From: Lachnoclostridium sp. UBA5725 | Lineage (GTDB): Bacteria > Bacillota > Clostridia > Lachnospirales > Lachnospiraceae | DNA length: 64,000 nt | Direction of reading: 5' to 3' | NCBI GenBank assembly: GCA_002419585.1 | Contig: DIGJ01000040.1 | Coordinates: 1 to 64,000, forward strand | Part shown: in pieces, positions 25,143 to 34,124 of the stretch | How positions within the stretch are numbered: position 1 is the first letter of the stretch | Layout of the letters: each line of letters starts with the position of its first letter | Notes under the pieces: generated by a model | Database searches by the model: none | The model's input: the letters and a program-made list of their open reading frames with translations, nothing else | Told to the model about the DNA's origin: nothing | Position numbers and translations under genes: made by a program

Positions 25143-28100
25143 TTATGAAATTGAAGTGACTCTGACATAGCAGGATAAGATGACCCCGTTTACTCTTGCT
25201 TTTATGGTCGTTGATCCTGCTTTTCTACCAACTACCTTTCCACCTGATACCGTAGCTACACTTGGATTTTCGGAATACCATGTAATACCAGTACTTACTC
25301 CATCCACAACTAAAGTTTCCGTATCATATTGCTCTAACGAAAGAGAGGTTTTATTCAAACCAATTACGGTCACGCTAACAGTGGCTTGTTTTCCACTTGC
25401 ACTCGTTACTGTAATTGTGGCTGCACCTGTTCGTCTAGCATAAATCTTACCAGAGCTACTAATATTGGCCACTGCCTTATTATCACTTGCAAAATAAATC
25501 TTATCGGTATGCGTCGATGGTGTTACCGTATAAGAAAGCATTTGTGATTGCCCTTTAATCATAACTAAATCTTTTGCTGCTAAAAGTATCGAGGAAGTCG
25601 GAATTGCCGCAATAACATTGACATAGCAAATAGCTGACTTATTACTGCTATCGTTTGCTGTCGCTTTCACGGTACAAGTTCCAATGGTTAATCCAGTTAC
25701 ATTACCTCTGGAATCAACGGCTGCAACTGCCTTATTAGAAGAAGTCCATTTCACACTCTTATAGGTTGCATTCGAAGGTTTAACCGTTGCTTTTAGTCTT
25801 TTTGTATTATTTGCAACAATGGTTAAGACCGATTTATTTAACGTAATTCCAGTTACCTGACGAACTACTCGTATTTTACAGGTTGCTTTCTTTCCTGTTC
25901 CATCCGTTGCTTTTGCAGTAATTGTACAGGTTCCTAATTTTCTAGCTTTGACAACTCCTGTCGTACTTACTGTCGCTATCGTTGTATTGGAAGTTGACCA
26001 TTTCACTTTATTATTTGTTGAGGAGTTGCTGGTAAGTGTGGCTTTTAACGTGACGGACTTACCTAATCCAAGTTTATAATAAGAATGATTTAATGTAATT
26101 TTCGTGATCGGTTCCACTACCGTAATCAGGCAAGTTGCTAAATAGCCACCGTCATCTGCAGTACAGGTAATAACTGCTGCTCCACCTTTAAGGGCTGTAA
26201 CTTTACCCGCGGATGTTATGGACGCAATCGTTGGATTCAAAGATTTCCAGGTAACCGTGGTGTTCGTTACATTTGCTGGTGTAAAGATTGGTTTTAAGGT
26301 GACCGTAGCTTTTTTTGCTAATTCCTTATTTGAATAGTTTAAGGTCATAGCAGTGGCTTTGTCATATACCGTAACATATAAGTAGGCTACTTCACCACTC
26401 TTCGTTTTAACCAAAACAACCGTAGAGCCAGAAGATACACCAGTTACAATACCATTACTTACCGTTGCTATCTTTGTATCCTTTGATGTCCAGCTAAACG
26501 TAGTCTCTGTGCTGGTTGTCGGATTAGGTGCTGCCGTTATCGTTGTTTTATCACCAACTGCTAGTTTAATATTATAGCTACTCAATGTAATTGCACTCGC
26601 TTTTTGCGTTACTGTGACAAGGCAGTTTGCAACAAAGCCTTCTTTCGTTGTCGCTATAATATAGGTCTGTCCTGCTGAAATTGCAGTCACAACTCCTTCA
26701 TTTACTGAAGCAATGGCGGTATTCATTGATTTCCACGTTATCGTCGTCGTCGAATTTGTCGCCGTCAAAATTGGTTTTATTGTGGATGTATCACCTGCTT
26801 CTAGCGTAATCAACGTTTTATCAAGCGCAAATGCCGTCGGCGAGGAAAGAATCGTCAATTGACACTGGGCCATGACAAAATTTTCATTCCATTCTGGTTG
26901 TACTGTAATAAGTACGGAACCAGGAGCTTTGAATGTTACCAAACCATCTACTACCGTTGCAATACTTGAATCACTTGTGCTCCAAATAAGATTCGTTTGT
27001 GTAGCATCTGTTGGGGTGTAAGTTGCACGCAATTTCAATACTTCCTGGCTCAGCGTCATCGTTCTTTGCGTATAATTTAACGAAATTGTTTTAATGGCTG
27101 AACTTACGGTAATGGTACAATATGCAGTGATGTAGTTGTCCGTGTTCACTGCTGTTAAAATGGTTGTACCTGCTTTTTTTGCTGTTACTACTACACTTTT
27201 ATCTGAGCTCTTTGATATACTAACAACGGAGTCATCCGTTAGCAACCACTGCAAATCAACCGATGTTGTTGTTTTTGGCTCATAACTTGCCGTAATCGTT
27301 GATGTTGCACCTATTTTCATTGTTAAGTTCGTTTCATTCAGCGTAATTTTAGTAGCTGTCGTACTAACTTTCACATTACAGCTGGCCGTAAGTGTTCGTC
27401 CATCCTCCAAGGTCATAGATGCTATAATCTTTACCGTTTTATCCCCAGTTGCTTTCACTCCTGTTATCACGGCATTCGCATCGTTTCCTTGCACCGTAAC
27501 ATAAGCAGGATCTGCTGAAACCCACTCAATTTTACCCTTGTTGGCTCCATATACGGTAGAAAGTTTGAGTGAACCACCTACATAGATAGAGGCTTCGGAA
27601 CGATCCAATGTAAATCCTTTGTATATATTTACAGAAATGGTGTATGGGAAAGCCGATGTATCATGCAAGAACGTTTCAAATGTACCGACACTTATGCCAT
27701 CCTTTAATTTAATATTCAAATTAGCCGCACCCGTTATCTTAGCCGTAAATACACCGTTTACAAAATCACCTGCTGTTGCTGGTGTACAACTGTAATCAAA
27801 ATAGGTATTAAAATCCGCAACGGTCATATTGAAAATATCAGCCACATCATAGGTGTCACCTACTTGCAGAGAAACTGGATTTGCTGTATTACTTTGTGGT
27901 TGAGGTAAAACATGTAATTCAATTGTCTTTTTTAGGTATAGATTGATGTCATTACTTGAGAAACTATCGGTATCATCAAAAGCATTCGCTGTAAATACAT
28001 AAAGATAATAATACCCTGCTCTTCCTGTTATTCCTAATTGCGAGCTATATGGGCTAGTGGATAAATATTGTTTTTTTTCTGTGGTCGATTTTTCCAAAAC

Positions 28101-28955
28101 ATTTTGATTTTTATCGGTTAGCACCCAGGTAACTTTATCACTAATCGTACCATTATTAATTGTCGTATTTGCACCAAGGTCAATGAAATCTGCTTCTTTT
28201 GCATAAATCTGTGAAGATTCCGTACCGCCGACTGTAACCTTTGGTCCAACATAGACATCCACGGAAGAAGTAACTAACTTACCATTATCCGTATAAGATA
28301 CGGTAATCTTAGTCTTACCGGTACCGGTTGCTCTGAAATAGCCCGTATTATTCGTAGCCAAATAAGCAGAGGCGTCCATGGAAACAACATATGGATTTGA
28401 TGATGTCCATGTTACGGTTACTCCACTTGATACATTATATAAAAGTCCCAACGTCCCCGAAACTCGATTGGTCAAATCTAAAACCATTACGCTTTCCGTA
28501 GATTTGGTGGAATTGACCTTATCAAAATAAGCAGAGTCTTCTTTGATTGCACTCGGTACCGAAATTACACGCGTCAAAACCTGATTGATATTATTCGCAT
28601 CTACATACTCCGCCGTCAAAGTCGCAGTACCGATTCCTACTGCCTGAAGAGTGGCTGATGGGGTACTGTTTGTTATTACGGTATCTGAAGTACTATTATT
28701 AATTCGAAATATACTAGTATCGGACGTCTTCCATGTTACATTAGTACCAGCTTTTAAATCTGTAACAAATGCTGGCAGGTTCTGCCTTCTTAAGTTATAG
28801 GTACCGCTTCCAGCATCATTGTCAATGGTTATGACTCCCGTTGCTGCCTTTACGATTTCATTGCTATAATACTTCCAAGAAAATACAATTGTAAACATAA
28901 GGATGAATACGGCACATATCCCATACTTTCGCATTTTACTATTTTTCTTTTCCAT
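25143..28955 (-). CDS. large secreted multi-Ig (Big_2) surface protein
   Basis: A 1270-aa exported protein. A signal sequence is visible (residues 10-38, ending near IVKAATG). The first about 450 residues hold degenerate Ig-like modules, and from about residue 450 to the end there are ten bacterial Ig-like group 2 (Big_2) repeats of about 80 residues, each with an ITLN/VGxxxTL start, a WxSSN/TxIATV core and a GxxTIT end. The last 15 residues show no LPxTG, transmembrane or S-layer motif, so attachment to the cell is unexplained. Likely a surface or adhesion protein. The following gene encodes a smaller protein with the same modules. Confidence 0.9.
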   Translation of the reverse strand: MEKKNSKMRKYGICAVFILMFTIVFSWKYYSNEIVKAATGVITIDNDAGSGTYNLRRQNLPAFVTDLKAGTNVTWKTSDTSIFRINNSTSDTVITNSTPSATLQAVGIGTATLTAEYVDANNINQVLTRVISVPSAIKEDSAYFDKVNSTKSTESVMVLDLTNRVSGTLGLLYNVSSGVTVTWTSSNPYVVSMDASAYLATNNTGYFRATGTGKTKITVSYTDNGKLVTSSVDVYVGPKVTVGGTESSQIYAKEADFIDLGANTTINNGTISDKVTWVLTDKNQNVLEKSTTEKKQYLSTSPYSSQLGITGRAGYYYLYVFTANAFDDTDSFSSNDINLYLKKTIELHVLPQPQSNTANPVSLQVGDTYDVADIFNMTVADFNTYFDYSCTPATAGDFVNGVFTAKITGAANLNIKLKDGISVGTFETFLHDTSAFPYTISVNIYKGFTLDRSEASIYVGGSLKLSTVYGANKGKIEWVSADPAYVTVQGNDANAVITGVKATGDKTVKIIASMTLEDGRTLTASCNVKVSTTATKITLNETNLTMKIGATSTITASYEPKTTTSVDLQWLLTDDSVVSISKSSDKSVVVTAKKAGTTILTAVNTDNYITAYCTITVSSAIKTISLNYTQRTMTLSQEVLKLRATYTPTDATQTNLIWSTSDSSIATVVDGLVTFKAPGSVLITVQPEWNENFVMAQCQLTILSSPTAFALDKTLITLEAGDTSTIKPILTATNSTTTITWKSMNTAIASVNEGVVTAISAGQTYIIATTKEGFVANCLVTVTQKASAITLSSYNIKLAVGDKTTITAAPNPTTSTETTFSWTSKDTKIATVSNGIVTGVSSGSTVVLVKTKSGEVAYLYVTVYDKATAMTLNYSNKELAKKATVTLKPIFTPANVTNTTVTWKSLNPTIASITSAGKVTALKGGAAVITCTADDGGYLATCLITVVEPITKITLNHSYYKLGLGKSVTLKATLTSNSSTNNKVKWSTSNTTIATVSTTGVVKARKLGTCTITAKATDGTGKKATCKIRVVRQVTGITLNKSVLTIVANNTKRLKATVKPSNATYKSVKWTSSNKAVAAVDSRGNVTGLTIGTCTVKATANDSSNKSAICYVNVIAAIPTSSILLAAKDLVMIKGQSQMLSYTVTPSTHTDKIYFASDNKAVANISSSGKIYARRTGAATITVTSASGKQATVSVTVIGLNKTSLSLEQYDTETLVVDGVSTGITWYSENPSVATVSGGKVVGRKAGSTTIKARVNGVILSCYVRVTSIS

Positions 28956-29028
28956 TGTACTCCTCCAAGCTGTATCGATTGTAAAATAAATTATATTGTT
29001 TATGTATCGTCATTTTCGGTTGAAAACT

Positions 29029-30312
29029 TTACTTCACTACTATTTTAACTGTTTTCATAAGGCCCGTTCCATCTGTTGTTCTCACGGTTATATAACAGGT
29101 TCCTGCTTTCTTTGCTATCACTTTTCCACTGGAAGACACACTTGCTATCGACTTTTTAGAGGAAGTATATTTTAGTTTTGAAACACTGACATTGCTTGGT
29201 GAAATCGTCGTTTTGATTGTAAATGTATCACCGACTTTAAGTGTTTTTCCTGTCACATTGGTTTTAATCTTAGTTGCCGGATGCTTTGTACTTACGGTTA
29301 CTTTACATTTAAGCAAGCTATCATCCGGTGCAACAACATAAATCGTTGCCGTTCCATATTTTAATCCTGTGACACGACCCGTTTTGTCTACCTTCACAAC
29401 GGAAGGTTTGCTACTTTCATAAGTAATGTAATTTTGGTCATCTTTATTGTAAGATCCAACGATCACATTATCCTCTTCATATAGGTTAAGAGATATCGTT
29501 GAATGATCCAGTGTATATTCAACAGGATCATCTCCAACCTTATCTTTTTCCCATTTCGCATAGATATACATATTATAGGTAACTGGTGTTGTCGCAGTAA
29601 ACTCGAGTGTTAAGCTGGAATCTTGATACCAACCTTTAAAGGTATACCCGCTCCGAGTCGTCTTAGGAAGTATTATGGTATCCCCTGTTAATACTCCAGT
29701 TATTGTATCTACATTGGAACCTCCGTTTGGAACAAAGGTGACCGTATAATATTGTTTCGCAATACCAACAACATTAAAATATGCCGTACAATTTTCATAA
29801 GTAACAATAAAAGTGTTCGAGTATAGCGTAGAAACTTTTAGATTTGTTATCGTAAAATCTGTAACTTTTGCCACGGTTCCGTTTGAGTAGATTGCTGTAA
29901 CCGTAATCTTAGAACGATCGAGTGTACTATCAATTGTTGCTGTCGTAGTTGGGTATGTTGCAGTAATACTAGTAACACTGATTTTGGTCCATTTTGCAAA
30001 TAAAATCAAAGTGGAATCCGTATTCATTACTGATATGTAATAAGACGAACTTATTAAAGTTGTAAGCGTATCATTGGTATACCATCCTGCAAAGGTATAT
30101 CCTTCTCTGGTAGGTGTTGGCAGTGATGTAAGATAAGTTCCTTGGCTCACCGACTGCGTCGGAACCGAATTACCACCATTACTTATGTACACCACGGTAC
30201 AAGTATACGGTGATGCTGCTTTTACAATATCTGGTTGCAAAACAAATGTTACCATTATTAATAAAAATCCAATTGAAAAAATTGCTCTTTGTATCGCCTT
30301 TTTTTCCTTCAT
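29029..30312 (-). CDS. secreted protein with InlB B-repeats and Big_2 domains
   Basis: A 427-aa exported protein. After the signal peptide (about residues 1-32) come an InlB/Listeria-Bacteroides-type B-repeat (GYTFAGWYTN, about 35-108), an Ig-like spacer (about 110-185), a second B-repeat (SGYTFKGWYQD, about 187-255) and two Big_2 Ig-like domains (about 263-345 and 348-427). There is no membrane anchor or sorting motif. It is directly upstream of the 1270-aa Ig protein on the same strand (73-bp gap), so the two may be coexpressed and act together at the cell surface. Confidence 0.9.
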   Translation of the reverse strand: MKEKKAIQRAIFSIGFLLIMVTFVLQPDIVKAASPYTCTVVYISNGGNSVPTQSVSQGTYLTSLPTPTREGYTFAGWYTNDTLTTLISSSYYISVMNTDSTLILFAKWTKISVTSITATYPTTTATIDSTLDRSKITVTAIYSNGTVAKVTDFTITNLKVSTLYSNTFIVTYENCTAYFNVVGIAKQYYTVTFVPNGGSNVDTITGVLTGDTIILPKTTRSGYTFKGWYQDSSLTLEFTATTPVTYNMYIYAKWEKDKVGDDPVEYTLDHSTISLNLYEEDNVIVGSYNKDDQNYITYESSKPSVVKVDKTGRVTGLKYGTATIYVVAPDDSLLKCKVTVSTKHPATKIKTNVTGKTLKVGDTFTIKTTISPSNVSVSKLKYTSSKKSIASVSSSGKVIAKKAGTCYITVRTTDGTGLMKTVKIVVK

Positions 30313-30333
30313 ATCCTCACCCTCATTTACAAG

Positions 30334-30372
30334 AAAATAACTGAAAGTTACTTATCTACTTTCAGTTATTTT
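30334..30372 (-). terminator. terminator after CFI-box protein gene
   Basis: A perfect 14-bp inverted repeat AAAATAACTGAAAG / CTTTCAGTTATTTT with an 11-nt loop; AT-rich, usable on both strands. Confidence 0.75.
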
Positions 30373-30406
30373 AGTTTTCATTTTTGTCAAAGTAATGGCA
30401 TAAATG

Positions 30407-31195
30407 TCAAGAAATATAACGTCTTTCCAATGTCTTTACCATATTCATATAATTATCTTTACATAGAGAATCTTGTCCATTTTCAATGTTATTCAGGCAT
30501 ACCAAAAGATGATTGTTCCAAATATCTTGATATATCTCATTTTTGGCTGGCTTTAAGTCAATCGCAGCAAGAATGCGTGGTGCTAATTCATAATATTCTT
30601 CAACAAGAGCTCTTCCTTCTTCCTCTTTCATGAGATACTTGTCACGAAAACCTCGGAACATCATTAATTCGTAGCAGTCATCTGGTTTATTTTGAACCTC
30701 ACATACTGCTGTCGTAATGTAACAAAATCCCTTTTTTTCAAATCCTTGTAACAAGCTTTCGTAAGTCCCTTTATGAAAAGTATACTTTGGATAACGCTCC
30801 ATCCATTTTTCAATGAAACGATCCACATACGCTTCACTAGTATCCATTTTTTGTTCAAGAATCATTGGTATGGTAAAGAGTGCAAGCACCATCTTACAAT
30901 TCTCTAGATACGAATTTTTCTTACCTTTACCCATGTTTTGCATACTTACTTCAAAATCTGACAAAGCACGATCAATACATGCTTCAATAATCGCTTCTTT
31001 TTCTTCTTCTTTCACGGTACAGGCACGATCAATTGCTTCGAATGTTGCTTTTGACGCATCTTTATACTCGAGTAACGCATCTTTATAAAGCTTTTTCTTG
31101 AACTGATCCATTAACTTTGTATTGTCTAGTAATATTCCCCCAATATGCTCTAATGCAAACTGCATATTTTCGTCATAATCAAATGTGTGTTCCAT
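30407..31195 (-). CDS. CFI-box-CTERM domain protein
   Basis: A 262-aa protein with no signal peptide. The N-terminal about 150 residues are helical and unrecognised. The C-terminal part has the pattern GFCYITTAVCEVQNKPDDCY followed by FRGFRDKYL and YYELAPRI, characteristic of the CFI-box C-terminal module found in many clostridial proteins. The conserved cysteines (three in this stretch) could bind metal or be modified; the function is unknown. It is flanked by a Dabb-domain gene upstream and closed by a terminator. Confidence 0.75.
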   Translation of the reverse strand: MEHTFDYDENMQFALEHIGGILLDNTKLMDQFKKKLYKDALLEYKDASKATFEAIDRACTVKEEEKEAIIEACIDRALSDFEVSMQNMGKGKKNSYLENCKMVLALFTIPMILEQKMDTSEAYVDRFIEKWMERYPKYTFHKGTYESLLQGFEKKGFCYITTAVCEVQNKPDDCYELMMFRGFRDKYLMKEEEGRALVEEYYELAPRILAAIDLKPAKNEIYQDIWNNHLLVCLNNIENGQDSLCKDNYMNMVKTLERRYIS

Positions 31196-31231
31196 TTTGA
31201 TTTCCTTTCCTACTTCATTTTATCCTATTTA

Positions 31232-31537
31232 TTAAAATTCAAAGTCAACGCAAGCTCTTGATTTCTTAACGCTTCCAATAAATTGTCCTACCTTTACATG
31301 TTCCGGGTGCGTTGCATATGCTTTGAGTCCTTCAAAATCAGTGTGCTGCGTAATTAATACCAAATCAAAGTTTGCCTGATCCGCTTTTGGTGAATTCAGT
31401 TTTACCTCAACTGATAATAATGATGGTACTAACCCAACTAAACGTTCTAACATTTGTTTTGCAATTTCAGCATTTTCTCTCTTGCTTTTTCCTTCTGCTT
31501 CGTCTAAAAACTCGAACATCACAATATGTCTAACCAC
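31232..31537 (-). CDS. Dabb (stress-responsive alpha/beta barrel) domain protein
   Basis: A 101-aa single-domain protein of the Dabb family (dimeric alpha/beta barrel). It starts VRHIVMFEFLDEAEG and has the family's FDLVLITQHTDFEGLKAYATHPEH core, including the typical YxxHPxH stretch. Members are small cytosolic proteins, mostly of unknown role. It lies about 35 bp before the CFI-box gene, so the two probably form an operon. Confidence 0.9.
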   Translation of the reverse strand: MVRHIVMFEFLDEAEGKSKRENAEIAKQMLERLVGLVPSLLSVEVKLNSPKADQANFDLVLITQHTDFEGLKAYATHPEHVKVGQFIGSVKKSRACVDFEF

Positions 31538-31612
31538 GCTTTGTCTCCTTTCAATCTTGCTCTTTTTTCATTATAATATACTTCATCTTTCATGTCTACC
31601 GCACAATTCTAT

Positions 31613-31651
31613 AAAAATGGTTCCGGTTTACTTCAATCCGGAACCATTTTT
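31613..31651 (-). terminator. terminator after chemoreceptor gene
   Basis: A perfect 14-bp stem AAAAATGGTTCCGG / CCGGAACCATTTTT with an 11-nt loop, downstream of the chemoreceptor gene on the minus strand. Confidence 0.88.
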
Positions 31652-31689
31652 ATTATAATATAGATATGATTTCTTGGTTGTAAAAGATG

Positions 31690-33699
31690 TTAACTTTTTC
31701 TTAAATTAAACTGACCCACCAAATCATTTAGCGCACATGCCTGAGCTGAAAGTTCTTCACTTGTTGCTGAGCTTTCTTGTGCCATTGCAGAATTTCCTTC
31801 CACTACATTTGCAATCTGTTCGAGTGCAAGCCTTACTTGTTCCATTGATTCTGCCTGTTGTGTGGACGAGTTTGATACGTTTTGTATGGATATTTCAACT
31901 TTACCCAGCGACTCAATAATATGTGTTAAAAATTCTGCGGTACGATCTACGGTTTCGTTTCCATTTTCAACTTCTCTTAACGCCGACTCTATAAGCTCTC
32001 TTGTATCTATCACTGCTTTTGCAGACTGGTTTGCCAATTCTCGTATTTCATCTGCAACTACAGCAAACCCCTTACCGGCATCACCCGCTCTTGCCGCTTC
32101 TATTGCCGCATTTAAAGATAAAAGATTTGTTTGTGCTGCAATGTCTTCAATACTCTTAATAATATTTCTAATTTGCTTGGAGTTATCACTGATTTTACTC
32201 ATTGCATCGGTCATCTCCCGAATCTTTTCTGTGCTTTCCTTTGCTTTATTACTGATAGCAATAACCTCCTGACTCGTACTCAAAGAAGTATCTGCATTAT
32301 CATTTACCTGTTCCGTTACATTCCCAACCATAGCAAATAATTCTTCAACTGCTCCAGCCTGATCGGTAGCGCCCTCGGCAAGGTTTTGTGCTCCTTGTGC
32401 TAATTGCTCTGAGCCTTGCGATACCTGATTTGCGGATTCATTAATCTGTGTCAAAGTGCTACTTAATGAGCGATTAATTTTCCGTATAGAGAGTAAAATT
32501 TCGCGAAAATCGCCAATATAGCTTTCCTCTGCCGTAGTCTTTATATTGAAATCGCCCTCCGCCATTTTTCCTAGTAGGTAGCGAATATCTCCAATCATTG
32601 TATTCATTCCATTTACAATTCCCTTCGTTGAATCTGCTAACGTTCCGATTTCATTCTTGGTCGTAATTTCAGGCACTGCACTTTGCAAATCGCCTTCAGC
32701 TAACAAATTAAGCCTTGATGCGCATTGAATAATCGGATTTCCTATCGAATTTGCAATTTTAGTAGCACTGTAAATAGAAGTGAAAACAGCAACTATGATC
32801 AAGCTGCAAATGATAACGACAGCTATTATCGTCCGTCCCATAAAATCCGATACAGGTGCATTAATACCAATACTCCACCCGTCCGTATTTTTTATAGGTG
32901 CGTACGCCAAAAACTTATTTACCCTTTGAAAACGATATGTGTCAAATCCAGACTCTCCCTTGATCATTTTCTTTTCCAATTTAGCGATTCCATTAAATTT
33001 TCTATCTATTTTTGCATTTTCAATATTAGAATTTCGTTTCAGCACATAATCATTATTATAATCAGCGACTGTTGCTCCGTTCTTATCAATAATATACGCT
33101 GCTCCATTTTTACTAATCCGAATCGACAGTACAATATCATTTAAAAGAGTATCTGGTGCTATCAACACAACGACTCCCATTATGGTGGAATTTGGGATTC
33201 CATTTTCCCAGACAGGAGCCGAAATCATAACATTCATTTTACCGGATATTCGGTTTTCAAGTGGTTCGGTGATACAAAGTTCTCCATTCATTGTTTTTTT
33301 GAAATACTCTCGATCACTGCAATCAACATTACCACGATAAGTCCTTCCGTCTGTTCCAATTAATTCACCAGAAACCAACTTATAATCAGTTACCTTTTGA
33401 TCAACGATTGCTAGCTTTTGTTCTATCGTATAACTATCCGATGTTAGTCTAGCAACACATCCTAATTCCCTTGCTAAATTACAATTTGCAATTAGTTCTT
33501 CTTCTACTCTTTCTGACGCGATTGTAGCTAATTCGCTCATCGTTTGCTCAATCGATGAATAAGTACTTTGATAAATAAGGTAGATGGATGCTACCCCTAA
33601 TACAATAAGTGGAATAGTTACCATTAAAAGTGTGGCACGTACTATTTTCTTTTTAATACTTTTTCTTTTTAATTTTTTTTTGGTTTTTTCATCTTTCAT
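31690..33699 (-). CDS. methyl-accepting chemotaxis protein
   Basis: A 669-aa transmembrane chemoreceptor. TM1 is at about residues 22-44, then an extracellular dCache-like sensor (about 45-285, with DRTYRGNVDCSDREYFKKT and an inner-repeat FLAYAPIKNTDGWSIGI), TM2 at about 290-312, HAMP (about 313-370) and a long cytoplasmic coiled coil. The signalling tip contains the highly conserved IEDIAAQTNLLSLNAAIEAA and AGKGFAVVADEIR. The ligand is not predictable. The N-terminus is rich in Lys (residues 3-20), consistent with an inside-positive topology. The gene is a single-gene unit with a terminator behind it; no che genes are nearby. Confidence 0.96.
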   Translation of the reverse strand: MKDEKTKKKLKRKSIKKKIVRATLLMVTIPLIVLGVASIYLIYQSTYSSIEQTMSELATIASERVEEELIANCNLARELGCVARLTSDSYTIEQKLAIVDQKVTDYKLVSGELIGTDGRTYRGNVDCSDREYFKKTMNGELCITEPLENRISGKMNVMISAPVWENGIPNSTIMGVVVLIAPDTLLNDIVLSIRISKNGAAYIIDKNGATVADYNNDYVLKRNSNIENAKIDRKFNGIAKLEKKMIKGESGFDTYRFQRVNKFLAYAPIKNTDGWSIGINAPVSDFMGRTIIAVVIICSLIIVAVFTSIYSATKIANSIGNPIIQCASRLNLLAEGDLQSAVPEITTKNEIGTLADSTKGIVNGMNTMIGDIRYLLGKMAEGDFNIKTTAEESYIGDFREILLSIRKINRSLSSTLTQINESANQVSQGSEQLAQGAQNLAEGATDQAGAVEELFAMVGNVTEQVNDNADTSLSTSQEVIAISNKAKESTEKIREMTDAMSKISDNSKQIRNIIKSIEDIAAQTNLLSLNAAIEAARAGDAGKGFAVVADEIRELANQSAKAVIDTRELIESALREVENGNETVDRTAEFLTHIIESLGKVEISIQNVSNSSTQQAESMEQVRLALEQIANVVEGNSAMAQESSATSEELSAQACALNDLVGQFNLRKS

Positions 33700-34124
33700 A
33701 GTATTCTCCCTCTCTTATTGTGAATAATTTTTATTTATTTCGTTTTATTGCTATACCACTTATTATATTTGTATTTTACGAATTTAGCAATATTTATTCC
33801 ACTATTTTTATCTTTTCGTTTTATTGTTGTACATTTCATTTCATTTCGTGTTATTTACTGATTTTCAATTGTAATACTCTTTATTACAAAAAAATCGTCA
33901 ATGTGGTTTTCTATCACATTGACGACAAAGATTATAATTATTCTTTTATTGATTTTCTTTTACAAAATATCATTACCATTAAAGTCTGCTCACGCTATGA
34001 ACTCTACCATACTTATGTAAGGTTTACAATATGTTGCTCGATATTGAAATTTGCTATAGAATTATTCACAGCGTTATCTATATTTACATACTATAGTTTA
34101 TAACATATTTAAGGAGAATTTTTC
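33700..34124. other. divergent intergenic region
   Basis: A 425-bp, very AT-rich gap between the chemoreceptor (minus) and the DUF2935 gene (plus). I see no protein with a ribosome site. The one clear structure is a terminator-like hairpin on the minus strand at 33888-33925, which no known gene explains. Confidence 0.5.
33888..33925 (-). terminator. orphan terminator-like hairpin
   Basis: A perfect 11-bp stem TCGTCAATGTG / CACATTGACGA with a 9-nt loop, followed on the minus strand by seven T. No annotated minus-strand gene ends here. It could close a small RNA made from about 33.93-34.12 kb, or an antisense transcript of the DUF2935 gene. Confidence 0.6.

Noticed and set aside
25143..28955. 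Tandem DNA repeat or CRISPR-like array
   Set aside because: The periodicity comes from diverged Big_2 protein modules of about 80 residues; the DNA units are not identical and have no spacer structure.
33720..34103. Plus-strand 127-codon frame in the chemoreceptor/DUF2935 gap
   Set aside because: Very AT-rich, Phe/Ile/Tyr composition typical of non-coding DNA, no ribosome site, and it spans the orphan terminator hairpin.
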